NCBI GenBank assembly: GCA_031258265.1
Contig: JAIRNB010000397.1
Coordinates: 1-22,154, forward strand
DNA length: 22,154 nt
Source of the DNA: Treponema sp.
GTDB lineage: Bacteria > Spirochaetota > Spirochaetia > Treponematales > Breznakiellaceae
Reading direction: 5' to 3'
Below, one piece after another: positions 15,495 to 22,038 of the stretch. The notes below the pieces were generated by a model. That model did no database searches, was not told the DNA's origin, and saw nothing but the letters and a program-made list of their open reading frames with translations. Positions within the stretch are counted from its first letter, which is position 1; every line of letters begins with the position of its first letter. Position numbers and translations under genes: made by a program.

Positions 15495-15782
15495 ATGATT
15501 GTGTCCATGATTCAGATGATCTTTGAAATTCCCGATGTGGATAACATAAAGGAGAAACGGCGAATCCTCCGCTCGGTAAAGGATAAACTCCAGCGCCGTT
15601 TTAATATGAGTGTGGCGGAGGTGGATCTGCAAGATTCCCTTTCCTTCACCCAAATTGGCGGGGCCCTGGTTTCCAATTCCCGAAGCTTTGGCGAGTCCGT
15701 CCTCCACAAGGCTTTTGAGATGATCGAGCGGGATGTTCCGGTGAGAATCCAGGATATGAGTATCCATTCCGAGGAATTTTAA
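15495..15782 (+). CDS. DUF503 (YlxP-like) family protein
   Basis: A 95-residue protein. IPDVDNIKEKRRILRSVKDK (12-31) and RRFNMSVAEVDLQD (34-47) are the family signature, followed by the conserved ALVSNSR. The usual DUF503 protein is about 90 residues, cytoplasmic and of unproven biochemical role; in several bacteria it sits with translation genes such as rbfA and infB, which are absent here. ATG 15495 is taken because the family motif begins soon after; ATG 15507 is a possible alternative. Neither has a clear ribosome binding site. Two hairpins follow the stop codon. Confidence 0.85.
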   Translation: MIVSMIQMIFEIPDVDNIKEKRRILRSVKDKLQRRFNMSVAEVDLQDSLSFTQIGGALVSNSRSFGESVLHKAFEMIERDVPVRIQDMSIHSEEF

Positions 15783-15807
15783 ATTTTATATAAAAATTAG
15801 GGCAGCC

Positions 15808-15847
15808 GGGCAGGCAAAGCCTGCCTCCCAAAATCGAAGTTTTGGGA
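15808..15847. repeat. Two tandem perfect hairpins after the DUF503 gene
   Basis: GGCAGGC-AAA-GCCTGCC (15809-15825) is followed at once by TCCCAAAA-TCGAAG-TTTTGGGA (15826-15847). Neither has a following T-run, so simple intrinsic termination is unlikely. They lie in the 90-base spacer before the lipoprotein gene and may separate the two units or stabilise mRNA ends. Confidence 0.65.
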
Positions 15848-15872
15848 AACCTCTAAAACAAAGGAATCACCA

Positions 15873-16502
15873 ATGAAGTTATCGTTTTTTACCCTTGTTC
15901 TTCCTGTTTTTGCCGGGATTCTCTGTTCCTGCCTGGGGGTTAAAACGGAAATTGCCGTTAAGGCCGACGGCACGGGGACGATAAACACGGAGTACCGGAT
16001 CTCCCGGGACTTGATGAATATTGGAGCGCAGGACGGCAATGAAAGATGGCCCGCTGTCCCCCTGGGCCAGGCCGATTTTGAACGGACCCTCGACGGATTG
16101 GAGGGGCTTACATTGATTTCTTTTTCTATCAGGGAAGATGGCCCCGATCTGATCTACCGGACGGCCGTCGGCTTTTCAAAGCTGGAAGACATTCTCCCCC
16201 TTATGGATTACGGCGGCGGGGCGGTAAGCCTGGTCCAGGGAGAAAAACAATCCCTGCTTCTGAATCTGATACCGGAGGACGCCAAATTGGAGGACCTGGA
16301 GCCGGAATTTCTTGCCCTGATGGAAGAGACCTTTCAGGGTTATTCCTTTGCCATAAGCCTGAGCGCCCCTTCCCCGGTGGAAATTCGGGTTAAGGGGGGG
16401 AGCCTGCGGGTTGAACAGGGCGGCAGGAAGGCCGGTTTTTCCGTCCCCATGTACGAATTAATTTCCCGCAAAGAACCCCCCACCGTCGAATTTGTATTTT
16501 GA
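15873..16502 (+). CDS. Envelope lipoprotein, LppM/DUF3153-like
   Basis: A 209-residue protein with signal peptide and lipobox LCSC, lipidated Cys20 (residues 17-20). The mature part starts VKTEIAVKADGTGTINTEYR (23-42), a beta-strand pattern typical of LppM/DUF3153-type lipoproteins, where a secreted domain lies on the envelope surface. A second region around IREDGPDLIYRTAVGFSKLE (89-108) fits the same fold. Family assignment is by pattern only. AAAGGA precedes the ATG. No C-terminal membrane anchor is seen, unlike several LppM relatives. It lies 102 bases upstream of the glycerophosphotransferase gene and may be the first gene of that unit; function unknown. Confidence 0.7.
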   Translation: MKLSFFTLVLPVFAGILCSCLGVKTEIAVKADGTGTINTEYRISRDLMNIGAQDGNERWPAVPLGQADFERTLDGLEGLTLISFSIREDGPDLIYRTAVGFSKLEDILPLMDYGGGAVSLVQGEKQSLLLNLIPEDAKLEDLEPEFLALMEETFQGYSFAISLSAPSPVEIRVKGGSLRVEQGGRKAGFSVPMYELISRKEPPTVEFVF

Positions 16503-16604
16503 CCCATGGAAAGTAAAGTAAGGAACAGGGCTGTGCAGGCGGGGGGAATTTACCGGGGACAAAAAAGCCCCGTGGGAGTCCGCCGTGAAGCCGGGGAATA
16601 AAAA

Positions 16605-17900
16605 ATGATCTTGTACCCCCTTTATATCGACCCCGGTACGGGGAGTATGCTCTTTTCGATTTTTTTTGGAGTTGCCGCGACCCTGTATTTTCTTGTCCGG
16701 GCCCTGATTATCAAGGCGAAACTTATGGTTTCAGGCGGCAGGGGGGCGGTGTCTTCTCCGGAGCGGCCTTACGTTATCTATTCGGAGGGGAATCAATACT
16801 GGAATGTTTTTAAGCCCGTTCTTGACGCCTTTGAAAAGCGGAAGACGGCCCTCCTGTACCTTAGTTCCAGCGGGGACGATCCTTTTTTTTCCCAATCGTA
16901 CCGGCATATCAGGGGGGAATTTATCGGGGAGGGGAACAGGGCCTTTGCCAGGCTTAACCTGCTTTCCGCCCGGGTCGTCCTTATGACAACGCCGGGTCTT
17001 GACGTGTACCAGCTTAAAAGATCGAAGTCCGTAGGCCACTATGCCCATATACTCCACGCCCCCAGTGACGCCACCATGTACCGCCTGTTCGGCATTGATT
17101 ATTTTGATTCGATTCTGTTGACCGGGGATTACCAGGCAAAAGACATCAGGACCCTGGAGATCCAGCGGGGGCTGCCGGAGAAAAAACTTGTTACGGTGGG
17201 CTGTAGTTACCTTGACGAATACGCTAAAAAAATAGAGCAAAAAAAGACAGAGCAAAATAGAACAGAGCAAAAAAAGCCAGAACAAAAAATAGAACAGCCC
17301 TCCGGGGATGAAGACCATCCCTTTACCGTCCTTGTTTCCCCCTCCTGGGGAAAATCCGCCCTGTTGAGTAAATACGGCGCCCGGCTCCTTGATCCCCTGG
17401 TTAAGGCGGGCTGGCCGGTTATTGTACGGCCCCATCCCCAGTCAAAAAAATCGGAGGCGGCGGTGTTGAACAGCCTGGCCCTCCGCTACAGGGACACGGC
17501 CAACCTGGAATGGGATTACGAAAGGGAAAATACCGGTTCCCTGGCGCGGGCGGATATTATGATCTCCGATTTTTCCGGCATTATTTTTGATTATATGTTC
17601 CTCTTTGATAAACCGGTCATGTACGTTAAGGGGAAAATTGATCTGCGGCCATACGATGCCGGCGATCTGGGGGAAAACCCCGCCGAAGAACTGTGGCAGT
17701 TCAGGGTTCTCCGGGAGGCCGGCGTTGAGCTTGGGGAAAATTTCGATACGATATGCGCCGCGATCAGGGGAGCCGCGGATAACCCGGAACTTAAAGCCGC
17801 CCGGCGCAGGGCAAAGGAAGAGGCCTGGCAGTACCGGGGAGAGGCGGGGGAACGGATCGCCGGTTTTATGATAAGCGCCGCGGGGGATTGTAATGCTTGA
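16605..17900 (+). CDS. CDP-glycerol glycerophosphotransferase-family enzyme
   Basis: A 431-residue enzyme of the TagB/TagF type, which transfers glycerol phosphate (or a related polyol phosphate) from a CDP donor to a growing polymer. A single N-terminal hydrophobic helix (about 12-35) anchors it. The GT-B-like core shows the nucleotide-site motifs RPHPQSKKSE in mid-protein and SDFSGIIFDYMFLFDKPVMY with the SD...S.I.DY pattern, plus HILHAPSD and a TGDYQ segment. Between the two lobes is a Lys/Thr/Glu/Gln repeat (about 210-231) made by 15-base DNA repeats. GGGGA precedes the ATG by seven bases. Its stop overlaps the start of the next gene by eight bases, so the two are co-translated. In Gram-positives this family makes teichoic acids; in a spirochaete the product is unknown. 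Confidence 0.85.
   Translation: MILYPLYIDPGTGSMLFSIFFGVAATLYFLVRALIIKAKLMVSGGRGAVSSPERPYVIYSEGNQYWNVFKPVLDAFEKRKTALLYLSSSGDDPFFSQSYRHIRGEFIGEGNRAFARLNLLSARVVLMTTPGLDVYQLKRSKSVGHYAHILHAPSDATMYRLFGIDYFDSILLTGDYQAKDIRTLEIQRGLPEKKLVTVGCSYLDEYAKKIEQKKTEQNRTEQKKPEQKIEQPSGDEDHPFTVLVSPSWGKSALLSKYGARLLDPLVKAGWPVIVRPHPQSKKSEAAVLNSLALRYRDTANLEWDYERENTGSLARADIMISDFSGIIFDYMFLFDKPVMYVKGKIDLRPYDAGDLGENPAEELWQFRVLREAGVELGENFDTICAAIRGAADNPELKAARRRAKEEAWQYRGEAGERIAGFMISAAGDCNA
17232..17297 (+). repeat. 15-bp tandem repeat inside the glycerophosphotransferase gene
   Basis: Units of 15 bases run ATAGAGCAAAAAAAG (17232-17246), ACAGAGCAAAATAGA (17247-17261), ACAGAGCAAAAAAAG (17262-17276), then a 12-base and a 9-base partial unit. 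They encode IEQKK, TEQNR, TEQKK, PEQK, IEQ. Each unit change keeps the frame, so copy number can vary without inactivating the protein. The A-rich composition contrasts with the GC-rich gene. Confidence 0.8.
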
Positions 17901-20628
17901 CATTCTTTATACCCTTACTATCTTTCCGCTGGTTCAAATAATCGAACTCTGTTTCTTTTTTGTGTACCGTGTGGCGGGCCGCAATCCCGGCGCCGCGCTT
18001 TTTGGAGTCAGCCTGGCGGTAAGCGTCCTTACCCTGCCCCTTTATTTCCGTGCGGAAAAATGGCAGGAAGCGGAGCGGGAAATCCAAAAACGGATGGCGG
18101 CGAAAATTAAAAGGATTAAAGCGGTCTTTTCCGGTGATGAGCAGTACATGATTCTGTCAACCTATTACCGGCAAAATCACTATCATCCGGTTTATGCGCT
18201 GCGGAGTTCCTTCAGCCTGCTTATTCAGGCGCCGTTTTTTATAGCGGCCTATTCGTACCTTTCCCATTTGGACGTATTACAGGGTACGGCTTTCCTTTTT
18301 ATCCCCGATCTGGGCGCCCCGGACGGCCTTATTTCCATTGGCGGCTTCGGCGTAAATTTTCTCCCCATAGCCATGACGCTGATCAACTGCCTTTCCGGGA
18401 CTCTCTATGCCAGGGGATTCCCCGTAAAAGAAAAGGCGCAGCTTTACCTGATGGCCGTTGTTTTTTTGGTTTTGCTTTACCCATCGCCTTCGGGCCTGGT
18501 GCTGTATTGGACGCTGAACAACCTGTTTTCCCTGGCAAAAAATATTCTGGTAAAGACAAAATTCGCAAAACAGGCGGTGTTTGGCATTCTGTTTACCGCC
18601 GCCGCCTGTCTTGATATTTACGTCTTGTTTTTCCACCGCGGCGATCCGCCCAACCGGCTCCTGGCCTGCGCCCTTTTTTCCCTTGTGTTTTTTATTCCCC
18701 TGCTGGCAAAACTTCCCGCCCTTGCCGCCGGGGCGCTGGGCGCCAGGGCGCTTATCCGGGACAGGATTTCCAGGCACTGGTGTTTTTTAGCTTCCTCCCT
18801 GATTCTCCTTGTTCTTACGGGGCTGGTAATTCCCGGTTCCCTTATCGCTTCATCGGTGGAGGAATTTTCTTTTATCGAAGCCTACGCTTCCCCCTTTCCC
18901 TTTATTTTTCATGTTTTACTGCAGGCATCGGGCTTCTTTATCGTTTGGGTCCCCGGCCTGTATTTTCTTTTTTCCGGGCGGATACAGAAGCTGCTTTGCC
19001 TTTTGACAGCGGTCCTGTCCCTGGGGGCCTGCGTCAATGTATTTTTGGTCTCGGAAAATTTCGGTTTTCTTACCAATACCCTGATATTCTCCGAACCAAA
19101 GTCCCTTTCCGCCGGGAATCCGGGGGCCTACGCCGTCAATCTCGCGGTCCTTGCCCTGGTAACGGCGGCTGCCGTATACCTGATTTTACGGGGAAAAAGG
19201 ACGGCCCTTTTTTCCCTGCAGGCCATTGCCCTTCTGTCCCTCCTGGGTTTTGGAATCCTGAACCTGGCAAAAATCCACGGTGAATTTACCGCCCTCCGGG
19301 ACCGGAGGGTAGAGGATGCCCCGGAAATTACCGGGGAAAGCCCTTACCGGCTGTCAAGGCAGGGAAAGAACGTAATGCTTTTCATGCTGGATGCGGCGGT
19401 CTCCGGCTATGTGCCCTATATTTTTGAAGAAAAACCGGAGCTGGAACGGAGCTTCAAGGACTTTACCTGGTTTCCCAACTGCGTCTCCTTTGCCAACCAC
19501 ACCCTGGCGGGGGCTCCCCCGTTTTACGGCGGCTATGAGTATACGCCGGAGGCTATAAATCTCCGCGGCAGCGTTCCCCTGGCGGAAAAGCATAAGGAAG
19601 CGTATCTGCTGCTGCCCCGCCTGTTTTTGGACGCCGGGTACACAGTTACCGTAACGGACCCCCCCTTTGATAATTATACGATGTCGAATTTGAGCGTATT
19701 TTCCGAATATCCTGAGATTCGCGCGGAAAATGTCAGCGGGAAGTATACGTCCCTTTGGCTTAACGATCATCCTGATATTATGGGCATGAACATCGGCAAT
19801 TTACTCAAGGCAAATTTGATTCGTTTCTCGTTCTTTAAGACCGTTCCCCTTTTTCTTAGATACTTTGTTTATAACGACGGCAACTGGATGGGTACAGAAA
19901 ACCTGCGGGGCAGCAGAAGTTCTAAGAACGGCTTAACCTATGCTATCATCAACGATTATGCCCTCCTGGATCTGCTGCCCCGGCTTACGTCGGTTGGCGG
20001 GGGAGGGGATACCTATACGGCTGTTTACGGGCATCTTCCCCATGATACGGCCCTATTCCAATTACCGGATTATGTTCCTTCCAGTACGGTGAACAACAGG
20101 GAAGACGGGCCGGGGGTAAATAATAAATTTGCCAATGACGGCCGTTACCATGTGAACATGGCATCCTTCCTGCTTATGGGGAAATTCATAGAATTTCTAA
20201 AAGCGGAGGGAATATATGAAAATACCCGGATCATCCTGGCCGCCGATCATGGCCGGGGCGCCGGCGGCTATGAAAAAGACATACCGCTGCCCGACGGCTC
20301 AACCCTGCAGTCCTACAATCCCCTGCTGATGTTCAAGGATTTTGGCCCGGAAGACGGCGGGCCGGGGAAAATGGCCGTTGACGATTCCTTTATGACCAAT
20401 GCCGACACGGTGTTTTTCGCCCTGAAGGATATAATAGCCGATCCGGTAAATCCCTTCACCAATAAAAAGCTGGAGGCCGGTAAGGCGGAGGGGGTTAAGA
20501 TCACGACCATCGGGGCCCTAAGCAGTTACCGGCACAGCAAGTACCGCTATCAGATCCGTAAGGGTCAGTGGATGGGGGTACACTCCAATATTTTTGATCC
20601 GGCAAATTGGAAGCCCCTGGAAGAATAG
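17893..20628 (+). CDS. YidC/Oxa1-like module fused to a membrane sulfatase/phosphoglycerol-transferase domain
   Basis: A 911-residue inner-membrane protein. Residues 1-225 follow the YidC/Oxa1 plan: helix 1, helix 2 ending LTLPLYF (46-52), a charged cytoplasmic helical hairpin (53-90), and the C-terminal signature PSGLVLYWTLNNLFSLAKNI. The groove Arg expected five residues before Pro49 is Ser44. Residues about 228-456 add roughly seven more hydrophobic helices. Residues 490-911 are an alkaline-phosphatase/sulfatase-fold domain: NVMLFMLD with D500, likely nucleophile T537 in NHTLAGAPP, H714 and H717 in YGHLPHDT, and the metal pair D785-H786 in ILAADHGRG. This resembles LTA synthase and other phosphoglycerol transferases facing the periplasm. 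It overlaps the glycerophosphotransferase gene by eight bases. Likely role: moving or modifying a polymer at the membrane; insertase activity is doubtful. Confidence 0.85.
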   Translation: MLDILYTLTIFPLVQIIELCFFFVYRVAGRNPGAALFGVSLAVSVLTLPLYFRAEKWQEAEREIQKRMAAKIKRIKAVFSGDEQYMILSTYYRQNHYHPVYALRSSFSLLIQAPFFIAAYSYLSHLDVLQGTAFLFIPDLGAPDGLISIGGFGVNFLPIAMTLINCLSGTLYARGFPVKEKAQLYLMAVVFLVLLYPSPSGLVLYWTLNNLFSLAKNILVKTKFAKQAVFGILFTAAACLDIYVLFFHRGDPPNRLLACALFSLVFFIPLLAKLPALAAGALGARALIRDRISRHWCFLASSLILLVLTGLVIPGSLIASSVEEFSFIEAYASPFPFIFHVLLQASGFFIVWVPGLYFLFSGRIQKLLCLLTAVLSLGACVNVFLVSENFGFLTNTLIFSEPKSLSAGNPGAYAVNLAVLALVTAAAVYLILRGKRTALFSLQAIALLSLLGFGILNLAKIHGEFTALRDRRVEDAPEITGESPYRLSRQGKNVMLFMLDAAVSGYVPYIFEEKPELERSFKDFTWFPNCVSFANHTLAGAPPFYGGYEYTPEAINLRGSVPLAEKHKEAYLLLPRLFLDAGYTVTVTDPPFDNYTMSNLSVFSEYPEIRAENVSGKYTSLWLNDHPDIMGMNIGNLLKANLIRFSFFKTVPLFLRYFVYNDGNWMGTENLRGSRSSKNGLTYAIINDYALLDLLPRLTSVGGGGDTYTAVYGHLPHDTALFQLPDYVPSSTVNNREDGPGVNNKFANDGRYHVNMASFLLMGKFIEFLKAEGIYENTRIILAADHGRGAGGYEKDIPLPDGSTLQSYNPLLMFKDFGPEDGGPGKMAVDDSFMTNADTVFFALKDIIADPVNPFTNKKLEAGKAEGVKITTIGALSSYRHSKYRYQIRKGQWMGVHSNIFDPANWKPLEE

Positions 20629-20670
20629 GCCCGGAAGCTTATCAGCCAGGGGACCGGGCTTTACTTTTTT
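20629..20670 (+). terminator. Intrinsic terminator after the envelope operon
   Basis: GCCCGG (20629-20634) pairs with CCGGGC (20654-20659) around a 19-base loop, followed by TTTACTTTTTT. It begins directly after the stop codon. The loop is long, so strength is uncertain. Confidence 0.5.
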
Positions 20671-20932
20671 CGTTTGTTTTTGGGCGCATTTTTGCGTGCC
20701 CGCAAAAACGTATGTGTTTATCACAGCCGGCCCCGCGGCGCGCCCGCCCGCCTAAAGTCGCCCTTGCATTTGGCCGGGATAAATACAGTTGCCCTGCGCC
20801 GGGCGGGTGTTACATTTTTTCCTTAACGCGCCCTTACCAGGGCAATTACTTCGCCCCCTGCCGGCCAGGGCGGCCGCAGCCCAAACCGCAGGTTTGGGCT
20901 GGAACGAAAACTGCAAAAAAAAAAAAACGGCT
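20671..20932. other. Non-coding spacer with perfect hairpins and a poly-A tract
   Basis: I see no gene here. TTTTTGCG-TGCC-CGCAAAAA (20689-20708) is a perfect eight-pair hairpin. AGCCCAAACC-GCA-GGTTTGGGCT (20878-20900) is a perfect ten-pair hairpin with a GCA triloop. A run of 13 A lies at 20915-20927, just beyond the end of the brnA gene. The second hairpin follows the T-run on the brnA transcript strand, so it is not a canonical terminator for it. Confidence 0.5.
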
Positions 20933-21247
20933 TTAATGAACCTTTGAAAGTATCTCCGGGTTATCCGCCACATAATTCAGCACATCGGCCATGATGCCGG
21001 TGTAGCCCTTCCCCAGGGCCTTGTACTTTGCCAACACATCAGGCATGAGCCGGAGGGCAACAACCGGGCGGATGTCCTTCTTCTTTTGCGCTGCCCTCAA
21101 GGCCGCAAATTCGGCCAGGGCCTCCGGGGTAGAGGGGGGACATTCCGGATCGTATTCTTCGGGATGTCTTTTCGCTTCCCTTGCAGCCTTTATGATCTCC
21201 TTAGGTGGCTTTGGTCCAACCCTTGCCGTCGATGCGATAATAGCCAT
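20933..21247 (-). CDS. brnA: BrnA-family antitoxin
   Basis: A 104-residue protein whose C-terminal third, RPVVALRLMPDVLAKYKALG (60-79) followed by GKGYTGIMADVLNYV, is the BrnA ribbon-helix-helix DNA-binding pattern. The N-terminal part is charged and probably wraps the toxin. In type II BrnTA systems BrnA neutralises the RNase BrnT and represses the operon. ATG 21247 has GGGGGAG five bases upstream and lies inside the 3' end of the brnT reading frame, a 47-base overlap normal for toxin-first TA pairs. The gene is intact while the toxin is broken, so it may now serve only as a DNA-binding protein or cross-antitoxin. Confidence 0.8.
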   Translation of the reverse strand: MAIIASTARVGPKPPKEIIKAAREAKRHPEEYDPECPPSTPEALAEFAALRAAQKKKDIRPVVALRLMPDVLAKYKALGKGYTGIMADVLNYVADNPEILSKVH

Positions 21248-21520
21248 TGCAACTCCCCCGCTCCGCCTTGGTAGCGGTACGCACTGTTATTATCCGCTTG
21301 TTTTCCCCGCCCTCTGTATAGACCACGAAAAAAACAGGCCCCACTTTCCCCAGGGTTTACCAGCGTTCTTCCCCGGACGTGTTCCCTTCGCTCCTGTCCA
21401 GGCGTTCCAGCCTTTCAGGATCGGAAAGGGGTATTGAGCCACCTCAAAAGACAGACCGCTATGTTTCCGCATATTGGCCGTATTCTTTTCCTCATCCCAT
21501 TCGATGCCCGGCAGCTTCAT
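21201..21520 (-). pseudogene. brnT: BrnT toxin, broken by a frameshift and a stop codon
   Basis: The frame opens MKLPGIEWDEEKNTANMRKH (complement of 21520 downward), the BrnT start pattern W-D-x-x-K-N...K-H, then FEVAQYPF. Near 21417-21439 the coding frame changes: the second frame reads DPERLERLDRSEGNTSGEER, W, stop (TAA, complement of 21357-21359), then TLGKVGPVFFVVYTEGGENK and RIITVRTATKAERG, the BrnT C-terminal strands and Arg-rich end, closing at 21201. Distance from ATG to final stop is not a multiple of three, confirming one indel. The stop probably arose from TTA (Leu). BrnT is a ribosome-independent RNase; this copy cannot make it. A TACAAT box six bases before the ATG suggests a leaderless transcript. 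Confidence 0.78.
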
Positions 21521-21603
21521 GATTAAATTGTATTAGTTCCGTATAGACAACAAACAAAAGACTGCCGACTCTACCGATTGTCAAAAGTGATAATTAGAGT
21601 CTG

Positions 21604-21642
21604 TCCATAATGTAGACACATTATGGATTCGGCATATATGCC
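21604..21642. repeat. Paired palindromes between two TA remnants
   Basis: TCCATAATG-TAGACA-CATTATGGA (21604-21627) is a perfect nine-pair hairpin. Three bases later GGCATATATGCC (21631-21642) is a perfect 12-bp palindrome. The flanking TTAGAGTCTGTCCA resembles the arm at 1007-1019 (TTAGAGTTGTCCA). It may be a terminator-like or transposon-end remnant beyond the hicA-like pseudogene; no transposase is present. Confidence 0.5.
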
Positions 21643-21659
21643 GCGACCTCCTTAAAAAA

Positions 21660-21838
21660 CTAATTAATCCCGGCCTGCTTCATAATACTATTGGCTACAT
21701 GCCTGATCCGTATCTCCCCATCTACCGTGATATTCCTCTCGGTAATGGGGCTGTACCATATCATGATCCCCTCTGCCATGCCGCACAAAATAACAGCCAT
21801 GGTCTCGTAAAATTTGCCGGATCTTCTTTTCGTATTCA
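21660..21838 (-). pseudogene. HicA-like toxin, frameshifted
   Basis: Directly after the DUF1902 stop the minus strand encodes EYEKKIRQILRDHGCYFVRH then GRGDHD; near 21757-21764 the frame shifts and continues WYSPITERNITVDGEIRIRH then VANSIMKQAGIN and stop (TAG, complement of 21660-21662). Together these give a HicA mRNA-interferase pattern: dsRNA-binding fold, the G-x-G/R-x-x-H motif and the closing K-Q-A-G-I. The simplest repair is two missing bases within an AT repeat (ATATATGG to ATATGG). No clear start codon is visible; GTA stands where GTG or ATG might be expected, so the 5' boundary is approximate. The order antitoxin-then-toxin is found in some HicBA/DUF1902 loci. Confidence 0.7.
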
Positions 21839-21842
21839 GCTA

Positions 21843-22037
21843 TTACGCAATGACCGCCTGACGTTCCATTTTGAAAAACAGGTGAATATCCACATGGGGT
21901 TTTCTGTTTAATTCAAGGAGTTCCGGTGTTGCCATTTTCACCCGGTCAATCAGCGTGTCCAGTGAAGCGTCTTCAAGAATTATGGGAATATCGTCATTAA
22001 GGGCGTACCATTTTGACGCTTCCTCATCCCAGTTCAA
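21843..22037 (-). CDS. DUF1902 (HicB-like) antitoxin, 5' end replaced by repeat
   Basis: A 64-residue frame beginning at TTG: NWDEEASKWYALNDDIPIIL (from residue 2), then EDASLDTLIDRVKMATPELLELN. This is the DUF1902 pattern of HicB-type antitoxins (W/Y-D-E-E-A-x-x-W-x-A-x-x-D-D-I, later P-E-L-x-x-L-N). Related proteins carry about eight more residues before WDEE, forming the first beta strand. Here the DNA upstream of 22038 is the palindromic repeat, so the original start appears to be lost. The repeat supplies GGAGG four bases before the TTG, which could rescue translation. It lies next to the frameshifted hicA-like gene. Partial antitoxin or expressed remnant are both possible. Confidence 0.65.
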   Translation of the reverse strand: MNWDEEASKWYALNDDIPIILEDASLDTLIDRVKMATPELLELNRKPHVDIHLFFKMERQAVIA

Positions 22038-22038
22038 T

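Noticed and set aside
15808..15847. Intrinsic terminator for the DUF503 gene
   Set aside because: The two hairpins are not followed by a T-run, so factor-independent termination is not supported.
17232..17297. CRISPR-like repeat array
   Set aside because: The units are contiguous, 15 bases long, without spacers and in frame within a gene.
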